Positions 48,434-56,920 of a stretch of DNA of 64,000 nucleotides are shown here, piece by piece (within the stretch, counting starts at the first letter, position 1; every line of letters starts with the position of its first letter). Origin of the DNA: Roseiarcus sp963836695 (GTDB lineage: Bacteria; Pseudomonadota; Alphaproteobacteria; Rhizobiales; Beijerinckiaceae); NCBI GenBank assembly GCA_963836695.1, contig CAWIKX010000024.1, forward strand, positions 62,001-126,000, in the 5' to 3' direction. The position numbers and the translations under genes are program-made. The notes below the pieces were generated by a model. It saw only the letters and a list, made by a program, of their open reading frames with translations, had not been told where the DNA came from and made no database searches.

Positions 48434-48601
48434 GGCGCGCTCTTTGATCCGGGTGCGATATGGCGCCGATCATGACGGCCACCTCACGCATCCACGACAA
48501 CTCCCTCTTCTGGGAGCCGGCGCATACTACCCGATTTGATCGCGAGGTCTAGAAATAGATCCAAAATCGCCATCGTTTCGTCTCGGACGGTCGTGCCCCG
48601 C

Positions 48602-49471
48602 TCAAGCCTTCTTGTGACCTTTTTGCTTTTTCTCACCTTCGCTTGCTTTGACAGCCGCGTGATACTTTCGGCGTACTTCGACGAGATTGACCGACGGCGC
48701 GGGGAAGGCGAGGTCGAGATCGGCCATCGTGTCGGCGATGATCTGTGACACTACGAGATTGCGGAACCACTTGTGGTCCGAGGGGATGACGTACCAAGGC
48801 GCCTTATCGGTGCTGGTGGCGCGGATCGCATCCTCGTATGCGTCGACGTAGTCATCCCACAATTCGCGCTCTGAATAATCGGATTCGCTGATTTTCCAGT
48901 TGCGCGCTGGATCATCCAGGCGTTTCGCGAACCGGTCGAGCTGCTCCTCCTTGCTGATATGGAGGAAGAATTTGAGGATTGTCGTTCCGGATTGGGCGAG
49001 CAGGGCTTCGAAATCGCAAATATGCTCGTAACGCCGGGCGCACGTCTTCTTATCGACGAGCTCGTGGACGCGGGTGACCAGCACGTCCTCGTAATGCGAG
49101 CGGTTGAAAATGACGATCTGCCCGGCTCTCGGCGCGTGGGGGTGAATGCGCCAGAGAAAGTCATGCGCGGCTTCGAGTGGAGTGGGCTGCTTGAAGCTCG
49201 CGACGTCGACGCCCTGCGGATTGACGCCGCTGAACACGTGCCTGATCGTTCCGTCCTTGCCGCCGGCATCCAGTGCTTGCAAGACGATCAGGACCGCGTG
49301 TTTGTGCTCGGCGTAGAGCAGAACCTGCTGCCGGCTGAGCTCCTTGAGATAATGTTCGGCGTCTTCCTTGCCGTCGTCCTCGGAGATGAGCTTGCCGGTG
49401 TCAGACGGGTCAAGCTTGCTCAGCCGGACTTTCTGGCCTGGTCTTACGCGAAATTGCTTGCGGTAATCCAA
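48602..49471 (-). CDS. polyphosphate kinase 2 family protein (PPK2)
   Basis: The protein phosphorylates nucleotides with polyphosphate. It shows RVRPGQKVRLSKLDP at the N-terminus, Walker A LDAGGKDGTIRHVFSG, Walker B IVIFNRSHYEDVLVTRVHEL and a lid with RLDDPARNWK. This layout matches the AMP/ADP-using group of PPK2. I chose the TTG at 49471 (AGGAGG just upstream), which gives 289 residues. The frame stays open to an ATG at 49744, but those 91 residues are Arg-rich and unlike the family. The C-terminus is Lys-rich. Confidence 0.85.
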   Translation of the reverse strand: MDYRKQFRVRPGQKVRLSKLDPSDTGKLISEDDGKEDAEHYLKELSRQQVLLYAEHKHAVLIVLQALDAGGKDGTIRHVFSGVNPQGVDVASFKQPTPLEAAHDFLWRIHPHAPRAGQIVIFNRSHYEDVLVTRVHELVDKKTCARRYEHICDFEALLAQSGTTILKFFLHISKEEQLDRFAKRLDDPARNWKISESDYSERELWDDYVDAYEDAIRATSTDKAPWYVIPSDHKWFRNLVVSQIIADTMADLDLAFPAPSVNLVEVRRKYHAAVKASEGEKKQKGHKKA

Positions 49472-49835
49472 GGCTCCTCCTGCCGGCGCTTTGAGAACGC
49501 GGCCCCAAGGTTCATTGTCATAGGTAAATGAGCGTCGAATCAAGTTTGTTGATTCCGGTTGTTGTAGAAGCCTTCCGTAGCCCGTCGAACGACGGGGTCG
49601 TTCCGGACCGTCATCGCGCTTGTCGCGCTCATTCAGACCGGCGGCGACCTCCTGGCGAGATGGGTCGATCACCGGTGACCGAACACGGCCGCCGCGGCTA
49701 GCCGGACGATCTCGGCGGGGAGCCGTCAAAAGTGGGCTGGACATCTTCTCATGCGAGGTGTGAAATAGCTTGGCGCCGAATCTTGATTCTTCGCGCAGTT
49801 CTGGATCTCCCCCAACGACGAGTCATTTGAGTTCC

Positions 49836-50561
49836 ATGACAATTGGCATCCTGCTCTGCGGCAGCTTTTCCACGACCCTCGAGGCGAAGTTCGGGTCATA
49901 CAGCAGTATGATCCGTGAGCTGCTCGGTTCTCGTTCCGCAACCGTCTTCGATGTCCAGGAGCGTCAACTGCCGAGATCAACGTCGGCTTGCGAGGCTTAT
50001 GTGATCACCGGCTCCAGCGCCGGGGTCTATGACGACCTGCCTTGGATCAAGGATCTCATGACGTTTCTTCGGAATGCCCGCGGCGGCGCGAAGCTGATTG
50101 GCATTTGTTTCGGCCATCAGGCGATGGCTCAGGCTTTCGGCGGCTCCGTCATCAAGTCGCCGAAGGGGTGGGGCATCGGTCTTCATCGCTACGACTTGCC
50201 TGCGCGTCCGCACTGGATGGATGACGCCGCCGCCGTGGCGGTTCCCGCGTCTCACCAGGATCAGGTCGTCACGTTGTCTTCCGACGCTCGCGTGATCGCA
50301 AGCAGCGCGTTCACTCCTTATGCCGGACTGGACTATGGCGACGCCATCTCCTTCCAGTTCCATCCGGAGTTCTCGCCCACCTTTGCGGCTGCGCTGATCG
50401 AATCCAAACGCGAGCGCCACCCGGATCTCGTCGCCTCGGCGATCCAATCGCACTCGCAGCCGGACGATTGCGCCCGGGTCGGCCGCTGGATCGGGAGCTT
50501 CCTCGATTCTAGGAGCTCCGTGTCCGAGTCGGCGTCGCAAGTGCGCTCGCGCGCCTCATAA
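49836..50561 (+). CDS. class I glutamine amidotransferase-like protein
   Basis: The 241-residue stand-alone GATase1 domain has the nucleophile in LIGICFGHQAMAQAFGG and the His-Glu pair in FQFHPEFSP. It resembles the GuaA-type amidotransferases and gamma-glutamyl-peptide hydrolases without a synthetase partner. The ATG at 49836 (MTIGILLCGSF) begins the fold; the longer frame adds 22 unrelated residues. It would act in the cytoplasm on glutamine or a gamma-glutamyl compound. Confidence 0.86.
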   Translation: MTIGILLCGSFSTTLEAKFGSYSSMIRELLGSRSATVFDVQERQLPRSTSACEAYVITGSSAGVYDDLPWIKDLMTFLRNARGGAKLIGICFGHQAMAQAFGGSVIKSPKGWGIGLHRYDLPARPHWMDDAAAVAVPASHQDQVVTLSSDARVIASSAFTPYAGLDYGDAISFQFHPEFSPTFAAALIESKRERHPDLVASAIQSHSQPDDCARVGRWIGSFLDSRSSVSESASQVRSRAS

Positions 50562-50685
50562 GCGCGATCGGACCCTTGCGCGAGACTTCGATCTGTTCGA
50601 TGCTGGCATGCTAGCGCGACGGCCGGCGCAAGGCTCATTCGCGTTGCACGAGGGCGTCGGCGCTCAACCCACGGGAGGAATGCGA

Positions 50686-51702
50686 ATGTCGAGAGTGTCT
50701 TTATGCTGCGCCGTCGCCGCCGGCGCGCTGCTTGCGGCTTCCGCGGGCGCCCGGGCCGAAAAGACCTACACCTTCGCGCTCGTGCCGAAGAGCACCAACA
50801 ATCCGTTTTACGATCAGGCGCTGGCTGGCTGCAAAAAGGCGGAAGCGGAACTCAAGGGCGCGATCAAGTGCCTCTACATCGGCCCGAGCGAGCACGGCGG
50901 CGGCGATGAGCAAGCGCAGATCGTTGGCGATCTGATCACCAAGAAAGTCGACGGGATCGCCGTATCGCCCGCCAACGCCGCCGCGATCGCGGCTGCGCTG
51001 CAAGGCGCCAAGGCCGCCAACATCCCGATCATCACCTGGGACTCTGATCTTCTCGAGAAGGATAAGGGCCTGCGCCTGACTTACATCGGCACGCACAATT
51101 ATGACATCGGCGTCAATCTCGCCAAGCTCGTGATGGAGAAGAAGCCGAAGGGCGGCACGATCTGCATCCAGTCGGGCGGCGCCGCCGCGGCGAACCACAA
51201 CGAACGCATGCAGGGCGTCCGCGACACTCTGGCTGGCAAGAAGAGCGAAGAAGCGCCCGGCGAGAAGCTGACTGGTCAGAATGGCTGGACCGAAGTCGAC
51301 GGCTGTCCGCAATATACAAACGACGACTTTCCGCTCGCCATGCAGATGGAGCAGGACCTGCTCAACAAGGATACCAAGCTCGACGCGTTCGTGGCGACCG
51401 GAGGATTTGGCGAGTTCCTGGTCGACGCCTACAAGAACTCGATGGGCCAATTCAAGGACAAGATCGCCAGTGGACAGATAGCGATCGCGGTCGCGGACAC
51501 GCTGCCGATGCAGCTCGACGATCTGAGGGCGGGGCTCGCGACTGGCAATGTCGGGCAGCGGCCGTTCGACATGGGCTACAAGGTCATGTACGCGCTGAAG
51601 GACGTCAAGGACGGCAAGGCGCCGCCGCCCGACCCGACCTATACCGGGCTCGACATCTGCACGCCGAAGAACGTTGACACCTGCATTGGCGGCGGGAAGT
51701 AA
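50686..51702 (+). CDS. sugar ABC transporter periplasmic binding protein (orphan)
   Basis: The 338-residue protein has a signal peptide (cleavage after GARA) and a periplasmic binding domain of the ribose/galactose type: ALVPKSTNNPFYDQAL, VDGIAVSPANAAAI, PIITWDSDL and FVATGGFGEFLV. It would deliver a sugar or polyol to an ABC importer. GGAGG lies 7 bases before the chosen ATG. No ABC permease or ATPase is adjacent; it is followed by a strong terminator, so it is transcribed alone. The nearest importer is at the window's left edge, 48 kb away. Confidence 0.9.
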   Translation: MSRVSLCCAVAAGALLAASAGARAEKTYTFALVPKSTNNPFYDQALAGCKKAEAELKGAIKCLYIGPSEHGGGDEQAQIVGDLITKKVDGIAVSPANAAAIAAALQGAKAANIPIITWDSDLLEKDKGLRLTYIGTHNYDIGVNLAKLVMEKKPKGGTICIQSGGAAAANHNERMQGVRDTLAGKKSEEAPGEKLTGQNGWTEVDGCPQYTNDDFPLAMQMEQDLLNKDTKLDAFVATGGFGEFLVDAYKNSMGQFKDKIASGQIAIAVADTLPMQLDDLRAGLATGNVGQRPFDMGYKVMYALKDVKDGKAPPPDPTYTGLDICTPKNVDTCIGGGK

Positions 51703-51727
51703 GCTGAGAGCTCGCTAAGCAGAAGAA

Positions 51728-51752
51728 GGTCGGCCTCGCGCCGGCCTTTTTT
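51728..51752 (+). terminator. rho-independent terminator after the orphan binding protein gene
   Basis: GGTCGGC at 51728-51734 pairs with GCCGGCC at 51740-51746 (one G-T pair) around a 5-base loop, followed by six T. It lies 26 bases after the stop codon. Confidence 0.85.
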
Positions 51753-51973
51753 GCCGTCCGGGCTTTCGAAGCCTCTAACCGGAAGATAGCGAAAGATGGC
51801 TTCCGTGGTTGTTTCAAATGCAGTGTGGCCTCCGCTGTTACTGCCCAATCGCCGTGTGATGGAGCTGAGGCGACTGTTAAGCGTTTGCGCGCGCGCCTCC
51901 CGCCTTGGTGACTGAGAATAGGTCGGAAGCGAAACTGACTGTCCCTCGTGCCATTTATCCGGGGACGTTAATG

Positions 51974-52611
51974 TCACGGGCCTTGTCTGTGCTTCGCGAA
52001 GGAGGTTGTGTAAAACAGCTCGTTGTCGACTAGGTCTTGGAGCTTTTCGGTGTGAAGGTTTGGCAAAACTATTGCGTACTGGCCTTGCAACACCGCCTCG
52101 AAGAAGTCGGCAGGCGTCATATCCTCGAATGCGGGAAGTGACGCATCAAACGCGGGGCGCTGTTCCTCGGTGACAAAGCTGGAAGGGTAGGTGAGCTTTG
52201 CGAACGATTGAAAAGCTCGCATGTGGTCGGTGAACTCGTCGAAAAGGCGGAAATAGTTGGCTGTAGATACGGCGAGCATCATAAGGTTGAAGCCAACGAT
52301 GTTTCCTACATGCAGCTCAGCGTCGTGATCTTTGTCAGCATGCTTTAGGAAATTTGACGTCTCCCTGAATATTTCCATGAACTGCTTTTGATATTCAGGA
52401 CGAATTGACTCACCCCAATTCAGACTGAGTGGTTTTTTGCGTGTTTGGCCAGGTCGATGAGCAATTTATCGGCGGACTGAATCAATAGGTGGATCGCGAA
52501 AGGATCTTCGCGGGCCCCCAATAGGCGTATGGCCGCGTGCAATAGGTGCTTGACGGCCTCTTGCTTCCGCATGGTCCTTCGCGGTAGCGCTCGCTTTATT
52601 TTCTGGGGCAT
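51974..52611 (-). CDS. protein of unknown function (one frameshift in this sequence)
   Basis: Two adjacent frames form one protein. The first reads MPQKIKRALPRR to LLIDLAKHAK, the second continues KPLSLNWGESIRPEY to the end (SFAKHRQGP). The switch is at a six-base T run, 52433-52438 (A6 on the coding strand); one more A restores 212 residues. The protein looks mainly helical, with a conserved-looking NFLKHADKDHDAEL segment. I do not recognise the family. The coding sequence is somewhat less GC-rich than its neighbours, which may indicate recent acquisition. Confidence 0.65.
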
Positions 52612-52825
52612 CTCCGCTCGGCGTCCTCAAGATAGAAGACCAAGTCTTAGCGCGGAGGGTCGGAGCCCCTCGCGACCGTTTTTAGGCTTACTGCGCTTTA
52701 CAACTCCTGGATCGCCGTGTCGCCATGGTCCCTCGAGAGAGGGGCGTCTTTTGACACCGTATACCGCTCCTCGCGAGGACGGCCACAACGCGCAGGCTGC
52801 TCTCAGACGCACCGCCATCCGGCCG

Positions 52826-53079
52826 CTATTTCTGCACCTTCTCCCATCGCCTCGACTTCGCCGATCGCAACACCACATCCGTCACGACGGCGGTCGCCAT
52901 GGCTTCGCCAACACCACATCCGTCACGACGGCGGTCGCCATGGCTTCGCGGAACGTCGGAACTCGCAGTCTTGGCCTCGGTGAGGCTCTGCACGAAGTCT
53001 GCGACCTGGTGGATGAATGTGTGCTCATAACCGATCTGCAGCCCGGGCCCACCAGTGCTTCATGTAGGGATGGTCGCTC
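52826..53079 (-). pseudogene. remnant of a Gfo/Idh/MocA dehydrogenase, C-terminal part only
   Basis: The stretch is a clear diverged copy of the 3' end of the intact gene at 54906-56045 in the same orientation. It still encodes pieces such as HPYMKHWW, IGYEHTFIHQVADFVQSL and VTDVVLRSAKS, but with frameshifts and an internal 41-base tandem duplication. Similarity stops abruptly at about 53079. The remnant overlaps the last codons and the stop of the glycosyltransferase gene at 53060-54262. It indicates an ancient tandem duplication or rearrangement of the dehydrogenase gene. Confidence 0.85.
52869..52949. repeat. 41-base tandem duplication inside the dehydrogenase remnant
   Basis: The unit AACACCACATCCGTCACGAC continuing to GGCTTCGCC occurs at 52869-52909 and again at 52910-52949, differing only at the last base. 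The intact dehydrogenase gene has the corresponding sequence once. It is therefore a secondary duplication after the gene lost function. Confidence 0.9.
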
Positions 53080-54262
53080 TATGTGTTAGCGGCTCGTCGC
53101 GCACAGAAGCGCTTGGAGCCAAGCGCGTAGCCTCATCGATCTCCAACGGAGCCGATATGAGATTTCTCGCCTCCAAGAGCGCTCGAGACGTTAGCGCGGA
53201 ACGGCGACCCAAATGCGCGGCAAACACGTTGTCGACGAATTGTCGCGCAAACTCGCTGAGGCTAAAAGTAAGGGCGCGGGCGCGCGCGAGCTCTCGGGGG
53301 ATCGAGAGAGCTGCGAGCGCAGCCCGACCGAGATTGGCGTCGAGTACGCCAGCGCCGCTATCTCCAATCACGTCGATTGGACCCGCAACTGGATTCGCAG
53401 CCACTGGCAGGCCCGACGCAAGCGCCTCAAGCAGCACGAGGCCAAAGGTGTCGGTCAAACTTGGGAACACGAATACGTCGGCGCTCGCGTAGGCGGCGGC
53501 AAGCCTCTCGTCGCGCATTTCGCCGACGAAATGCGCTCCAGGAAAGCGCGCCTGAAGCTTTTTCCTCGCCGGTCCGTCCCCAACGACGACCTTTGAACCC
53601 GGCAGATCTAGTGACAAGAAAGCGTCGAGATTCTTTTCGATCGCTACACGCGCGCAGGTCAGAAAAATCGGTCTGGGGAAATCGAAGATGCTCGCGGCGC
53701 GTGGCCGAAAAAGGTTGCAGTCGACCCCACGCGACCAGCGCATCAAACGAACAAATCCGCGCGTATCCAGCTCGCGCCCCATTGTATCAGTCGATACCAT
53801 CATGCCAGAGCCGGCATTGTGGAACCGACGAAGCAGCGCATAGACAAATTTGCTCGGCGCGACGCGTCGCACAGCGAGATATTCAGGGAAGCGGGTATGG
53901 TAGCAAGTCGTAAAAGAGCGTCCGGCTCTGCGGCAAGCCACCCATGCGCATAGCCCGAGTGGCCCCTCCGTCGCGATATGGATGAAATCAGGATTATGTT
54001 TCTCGATTCGGCGTCGCACTGCGCCAGGCCGCGTTATAGCGACGCGCACCTGCGGGTAGCTCGGGAGCGGCACTGTGCGAAATTCGTTAGCGGCCAGGAC
54101 CTGAATTTCGACGCCGAGAGCGGGCGCCTCTCTTATCAAGGCTTCTATTGAGCGCACCACCCCATTGATCTGCGGCAGCCAAGCGTCGGTGACGATGAGG
54201 ATGCGGGTCAGCGGGGATGCTGGAGACGCGCCCTGCGAGGCATTGGTGGTCAATGGCGACAA
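53060..54262 (-). CDS. GT4 family glycosyltransferase (alpha-mannosyltransferase-like)
   Basis: The 400-residue GT-B enzyme has the N-terminal LIVTDAWLPQINGVVRSIE, the CYHTRFPEYLA segment, VSTDTMGRELDTRGF, WSRGVDCNLFRP, VVVGDGPARKKLQ and the FVFPSLTDTFGLVLLEALASGLPV donor site with the conserved Glu pair. This is the pattern of GDP-mannose-dependent alpha-mannosyltransferases that act on lipids. The start is taken as TTG at 54262, directly after the upstream gene's stop; no ATG fits. The last six or seven codons and the stop lie within the dehydrogenase remnant, so the original C-terminus may be lost. Confidence 0.85.
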   Translation of the reverse strand: MSPLTTNASQGASPASPLTRILIVTDAWLPQINGVVRSIEALIREAPALGVEIQVLAANEFRTVPLPSYPQVRVAITRPGAVRRRIEKHNPDFIHIATEGPLGLCAWVACRRAGRSFTTCYHTRFPEYLAVRRVAPSKFVYALLRRFHNAGSGMMVSTDTMGRELDTRGFVRLMRWSRGVDCNLFRPRAASIFDFPRPIFLTCARVAIEKNLDAFLSLDLPGSKVVVGDGPARKKLQARFPGAHFVGEMRDERLAAAYASADVFVFPSLTDTFGLVLLEALASGLPVAANPVAGPIDVIGDSGAGVLDANLGRAALAALSIPRELARARALTFSLSEFARQFVDNVFAAHLGRRSALTSRALLEARNLISAPLEIDEATRLAPSASVRDEPLTHRATIPT

Positions 54263-54664
54263 TTATTGACCAACGAAGGTCCCGCCCCACCCTCCTCCTG
54301 CCAGTCTGATCTGGTTATTAACAATGCGCGCGGACTGCGTAGAAGGTAACGCGAGCCGCGCGATCATCGGGACGTTCCTCGTTGCTTTGGTGTTCTTCAA
54401 GGTAATCTCTGTAACGCCTCCAGAACGACAGACCGATACGTTCCCGGTTAGCCAGGGCGCACCCGCCTTGCTGGCTGAATAAACCAAACCGCGGGCTCCG
54501 TCACTGATGGAAATCGTCAATGGCTTACCATCGTTCTCAGTCGTCTCTCGCCATCTCGATTTTACATGATTCGCTTTGATGTCGTGGACGCTTTTAAAGC
54601 ATTCGGCCTCAGCCAGCGTGGACTGGCCCAGGATCAACAAGAAAATGAGCAATTTGAATTTCAT
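54263..54664 (-). CDS. small secreted protein of unknown function
   Basis: The 133-residue protein begins with a signal peptide (MKFKLLIFLLILGQSTLAEA) and continues with ECFKSVHDIKANHVKSRWRE. Two Cys are present in the mature part. The ATG at 54664 was chosen because it puts the signal peptide at the start; ATGs at 54673 and 54688 are alternatives. The stop is directly followed by the glycosyltransferase start, so the two are probably cotranscribed. Codon use is less GC-rich than in neighbours. No family is recognised. Confidence 0.6.
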   Translation of the reverse strand: MKFKLLIFLLILGQSTLAEAECFKSVHDIKANHVKSRWRETTENDGKPLTISISDGARGLVYSASKAGAPWLTGNVSVCRSGGVTEITLKNTKATRNVPMIARLALPSTQSARIVNNQIRLAGGGWGGTFVGQ

Positions 54665-54905
54665 TGAGGCCATGTCACACCAAGGCAAGGAACTGCAGAT
54701 ATGGGCCAGGAGCCTTTTGCGCGGAAGCGTCGATCGGCGCGGGGGCCGAGGCCCGCGCGGTCAACAACGGGCTATGTGCTTTGTTCCTTCGTTAATGGCC
54801 GACGCCCATGGGTTGGCTGGCCAGGGCAAGGTCTGCGGCGTTCCCGCGGTTTGCTGGCGGAGAAAGGCGGCCGGCGCCTCCAGGTGGCGCGACTCCCCTT
54901 GATCA

Positions 54906-56045
54906 TTACGCCCGAGCCTCTTCCCATTGGCCGGACTTCGCCGATCGCAGTACCGCATCCGTCACGAAGTCGGTCGCCATGGCTTCGCGGAACGTCGGAC
55001 TCGCAGGCTTCCCTTGCGCGAGGCTCTGCACGAAGTCTGCGACCTGGTGGACGAATGTGTGCTCATAGCCGATCGTGAGACCCGGAACCCACCAGTGCTT
55101 CATATACGGATGGTCGCTGTCCGTGACATGCAGCGAGCGCCAGCCGCGCAGCCGGCCCTCGTCGCTATGGTCGAAAAAACTCAAGCGATGCAGGTCGTGC
55201 AGGTCCCATGAGATCGATGCGTTCTCGCCGTTGATTTCGAGCGTGTACTGCGCTTTATGGCCGCGCGCGTAGCGGGTCGCCTCGAAGATGGCGAGCGAGC
55301 CGTTGGCGAACCGGGCGAGGAACGCCGCGGCGTCGTCGATCGTCACCTCCTGCTTCTTGCCGGTGAGGTTATGCGTCCGCTCCTTGACGAACGTCTCGGT
55401 CATCGCAGTAACCGTGTCGATCGGCCCGTTCAGCCACATGGCCGTGTCGATGCAATGGGCGAGCAGGTCGCCCGTGACGCCGCTGCCCGCGATGCTCGCG
55501 TCGAGCCGCCACAATGCCGCGCCGCCCTGCGGCAGATCGGCGGAAATGGTCCAGTCCTGGAGGAACTTTGCGCGATAGTGAAAGACGCGCCCGAGCCTGC
55601 CTTCATCGATCAGCTGTTTGGCGAGGGTGACGGCGGGCACGCGGCGAAAATTGTACCAGACCATGTTCGGCCGCTGGGCCGCCTCAACCGCGGCGACCAT
55701 GCTTTCCGCCTCGGCGACGTTCCGCCCGAGCGGCTTTTCGCACATCACCATCTTGCCGGCTTGCGCGGCGGCGATCGCGATCTCCGCATGCGTGTCGTTG
55801 GGGCTTGCGATGTCGATGAGGTCGATGTCGGGTCGCCGAACGAGCTCGCGCCAGTCCGTCTCGAAGGATTCGTAGCCCCAGTTGTCCGCGAACGCCTTGG
55901 CGGTCGCCGAATTGCGCGCGCAAACCGCTTTGAGGATCGGCTGAGTATCAAGCTCGAAAAACTGACCCGCCCTGGCGAAGGCGTTCGAGTGCGCCCGACC
56001 CATGAACCCGCAGCCGACAAGACCGATGTTGAGCGGCGCCTTCAT
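54906..56045 (-). CDS. Gfo/Idh/MocA family oxidoreductase
   Basis: The 379-residue enzyme has an N-terminal NAD(P) Rossmann fold (GLVGCGFMGRAHSNAF), the sugar-dehydrogenase motif CEKPLGRNVAEAE with the conserved Lys, and a C-terminal alpha/beta domain. The GDLLAHCIDTAMWL segment carries the catalytic Asp/His region. It probably oxidises a sugar or inositol, or its derivative. The orphan binding protein, ROK kinase and IMP-family phosphatase nearby suggest a dispersed polyol or sugar utilisation locus. A degenerate partial copy lies 1.9 kb away. Confidence 0.9.
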   Translation of the reverse strand: MKAPLNIGLVGCGFMGRAHSNAFARAGQFFELDTQPILKAVCARNSATAKAFADNWGYESFETDWRELVRRPDIDLIDIASPNDTHAEIAIAAAQAGKMVMCEKPLGRNVAEAESMVAAVEAAQRPNMVWYNFRRVPAVTLAKQLIDEGRLGRVFHYRAKFLQDWTISADLPQGGAALWRLDASIAGSGVTGDLLAHCIDTAMWLNGPIDTVTAMTETFVKERTHNLTGKKQEVTIDDAAAFLARFANGSLAIFEATRYARGHKAQYTLEINGENASISWDLHDLHRLSFFDHSDEGRLRGWRSLHVTDSDHPYMKHWWVPGLTIGYEHTFVHQVADFVQSLAQGKPASPTFREAMATDFVTDAVLRSAKSGQWEEARA

Positions 56046-56241
56046 GTTCGTTTGGGGTCCTTCGATACCGGCGCGTGAGCGTCAGCCCGTCGCCTCGCGC
56101 TCCGCGAATCGCCAGACGTACCACCGGGCTGGCCGCACGGCCAAGGTCCGCGAGCCCCTCAAGGAACAAGGCAAGCAGCGCCCGGTTGTAGTTCGGACGG
56201 GCGCCGCTCCCAAGCTCCCCGCCAAAGAAGGCGCACGTTAG
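56044..56241 (+). CDS. possible small basic protein ending at a terminator
   Basis: A plus-strand frame ends with RTAKVREPLKEQGKQR and then KLPAKEGAR. Its TAG stop (56239-56241) lies at the foot of a strong terminator hairpin, which suggests that something on the plus strand is transcribed here. The start is uncertain: the ATG at 56044 overlaps the dehydrogenase start on the other strand, and no ribosome binding site is evident. No family is recognised. Confidence 0.3.
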   Translation: MFVWGPSIPARERQPVASRSANRQTYHRAGRTAKVREPLKEQGKQRPVVVRTGAAPKLPAKEGAR

Positions 56242-56273
56242 CCCCGCGCTTGGACCTCCTGCGCGGGGCTTTT
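56240..56273 (+). terminator. rho-independent terminator
   Basis: AGCCCCGCGC at 56240-56249 pairs perfectly with GCGCGGGGCT at 56261-56270 around an 11-base loop, followed by a short T run (56270-56273). It serves plus-strand transcription, possibly of the small basic frame just before it. Confidence 0.8.
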
Positions 56274-56306
56274 CCGGGCGCCGAAGCGAGGCGATGAGGA
56301 AGCACC

Positions 56307-56537
56307 ATGACGGACGAAGAGTTGCGCCAAAAGAATGACCGCCTCCGAGACAAGATCAGGGAGATTGTGGAAAAACATCCGGAGCTGCGCGACCTTTCGG
56401 ACGAAATCGCTGTGGAGCAGGACAAGCATGTGGAGGTCGGGACCCCATTCCTCGAGCGGGTCAATGGCAAGCTGCAGGAGCGGGCGCGAGCCATAATCGA
56501 GCGTCGCCCAGACCTGGAACGCTTCTTCGAGAACTAG
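56307..56537 (+). CDS. small charged helical protein of unknown function
   Basis: The 76-residue protein (MTDEELRQKNDRLRDKIREI and onward) is rich in Glu, Arg and Lys and should be helical throughout. The ATG has GAGGAAG 6-8 bases upstream, a good ribosome binding site. It has no signal peptide and no recognised family. It lies between two terminators, so it is probably its own transcription unit. Confidence 0.6.
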   Translation: MTDEELRQKNDRLRDKIREIVEKHPELRDLSDEIAVEQDKHVEVGTPFLERVNGKLQERARAIIERRPDLERFFEN

Positions 56538-56920
56538 CCGCCCAAGGCTTGGCCTTTGCCCGCCTACCCAAGCTTCGCGCCGATTCTGGCCCGCTCGCTG
56601 CTGGGCAGTGGCGGCGCGCCGAGTTGTCCCCGCGCAAGGCTCAGAGCGAATCCTGCATCCGACTGTTCCTCATGAATCGCTGTGGGCGATCCGGGCGACC
56701 GACGAGCTAGCGCTGCAGCGACGACCTCCTGCTGCGAGCGCATCCTGGCGGGCTGCTTCGGCGGCCCGCCTTTTTTGCGTTGGCCGTCCGCATTCCCTAT
56801 CCGACCCGGCGGAGATTGCGCTCGCTTGCGCCACTGATGGAAGATGGCTGCGGCGCAATCGCCTCGGCTGGCGTGGCCCGCGGTGTTAAATGCAATGCTC
56901 GACATTCGCAGGGAGACGAG
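56538..56920. other. intergenic region with terminator before the ROK kinase gene
   Basis: This 383-base stretch contains no convincing coding frame; the open frames are Ala/Arg-rich and lack ribosome binding sites. It ends on the left with the transcript of the small charged protein, terminated at 56747-56776, and on the right with the ROK gene's ribosome binding site. The roughly 200 bases before the hairpin could carry a 3' UTR or a small RNA. Confidence 0.4.
56747..56776 (+). terminator. rho-independent terminator with TTCG tetraloop
   Basis: GGCGGGC at 56747-56753 pairs with GCCCGCC at 56764-56770; the inner part closes through a G-T pair and GC pairs on a TTCG tetraloop. Six T follow (56771-56776). 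This is a very stable plus-strand terminator. Confidence 0.9.
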
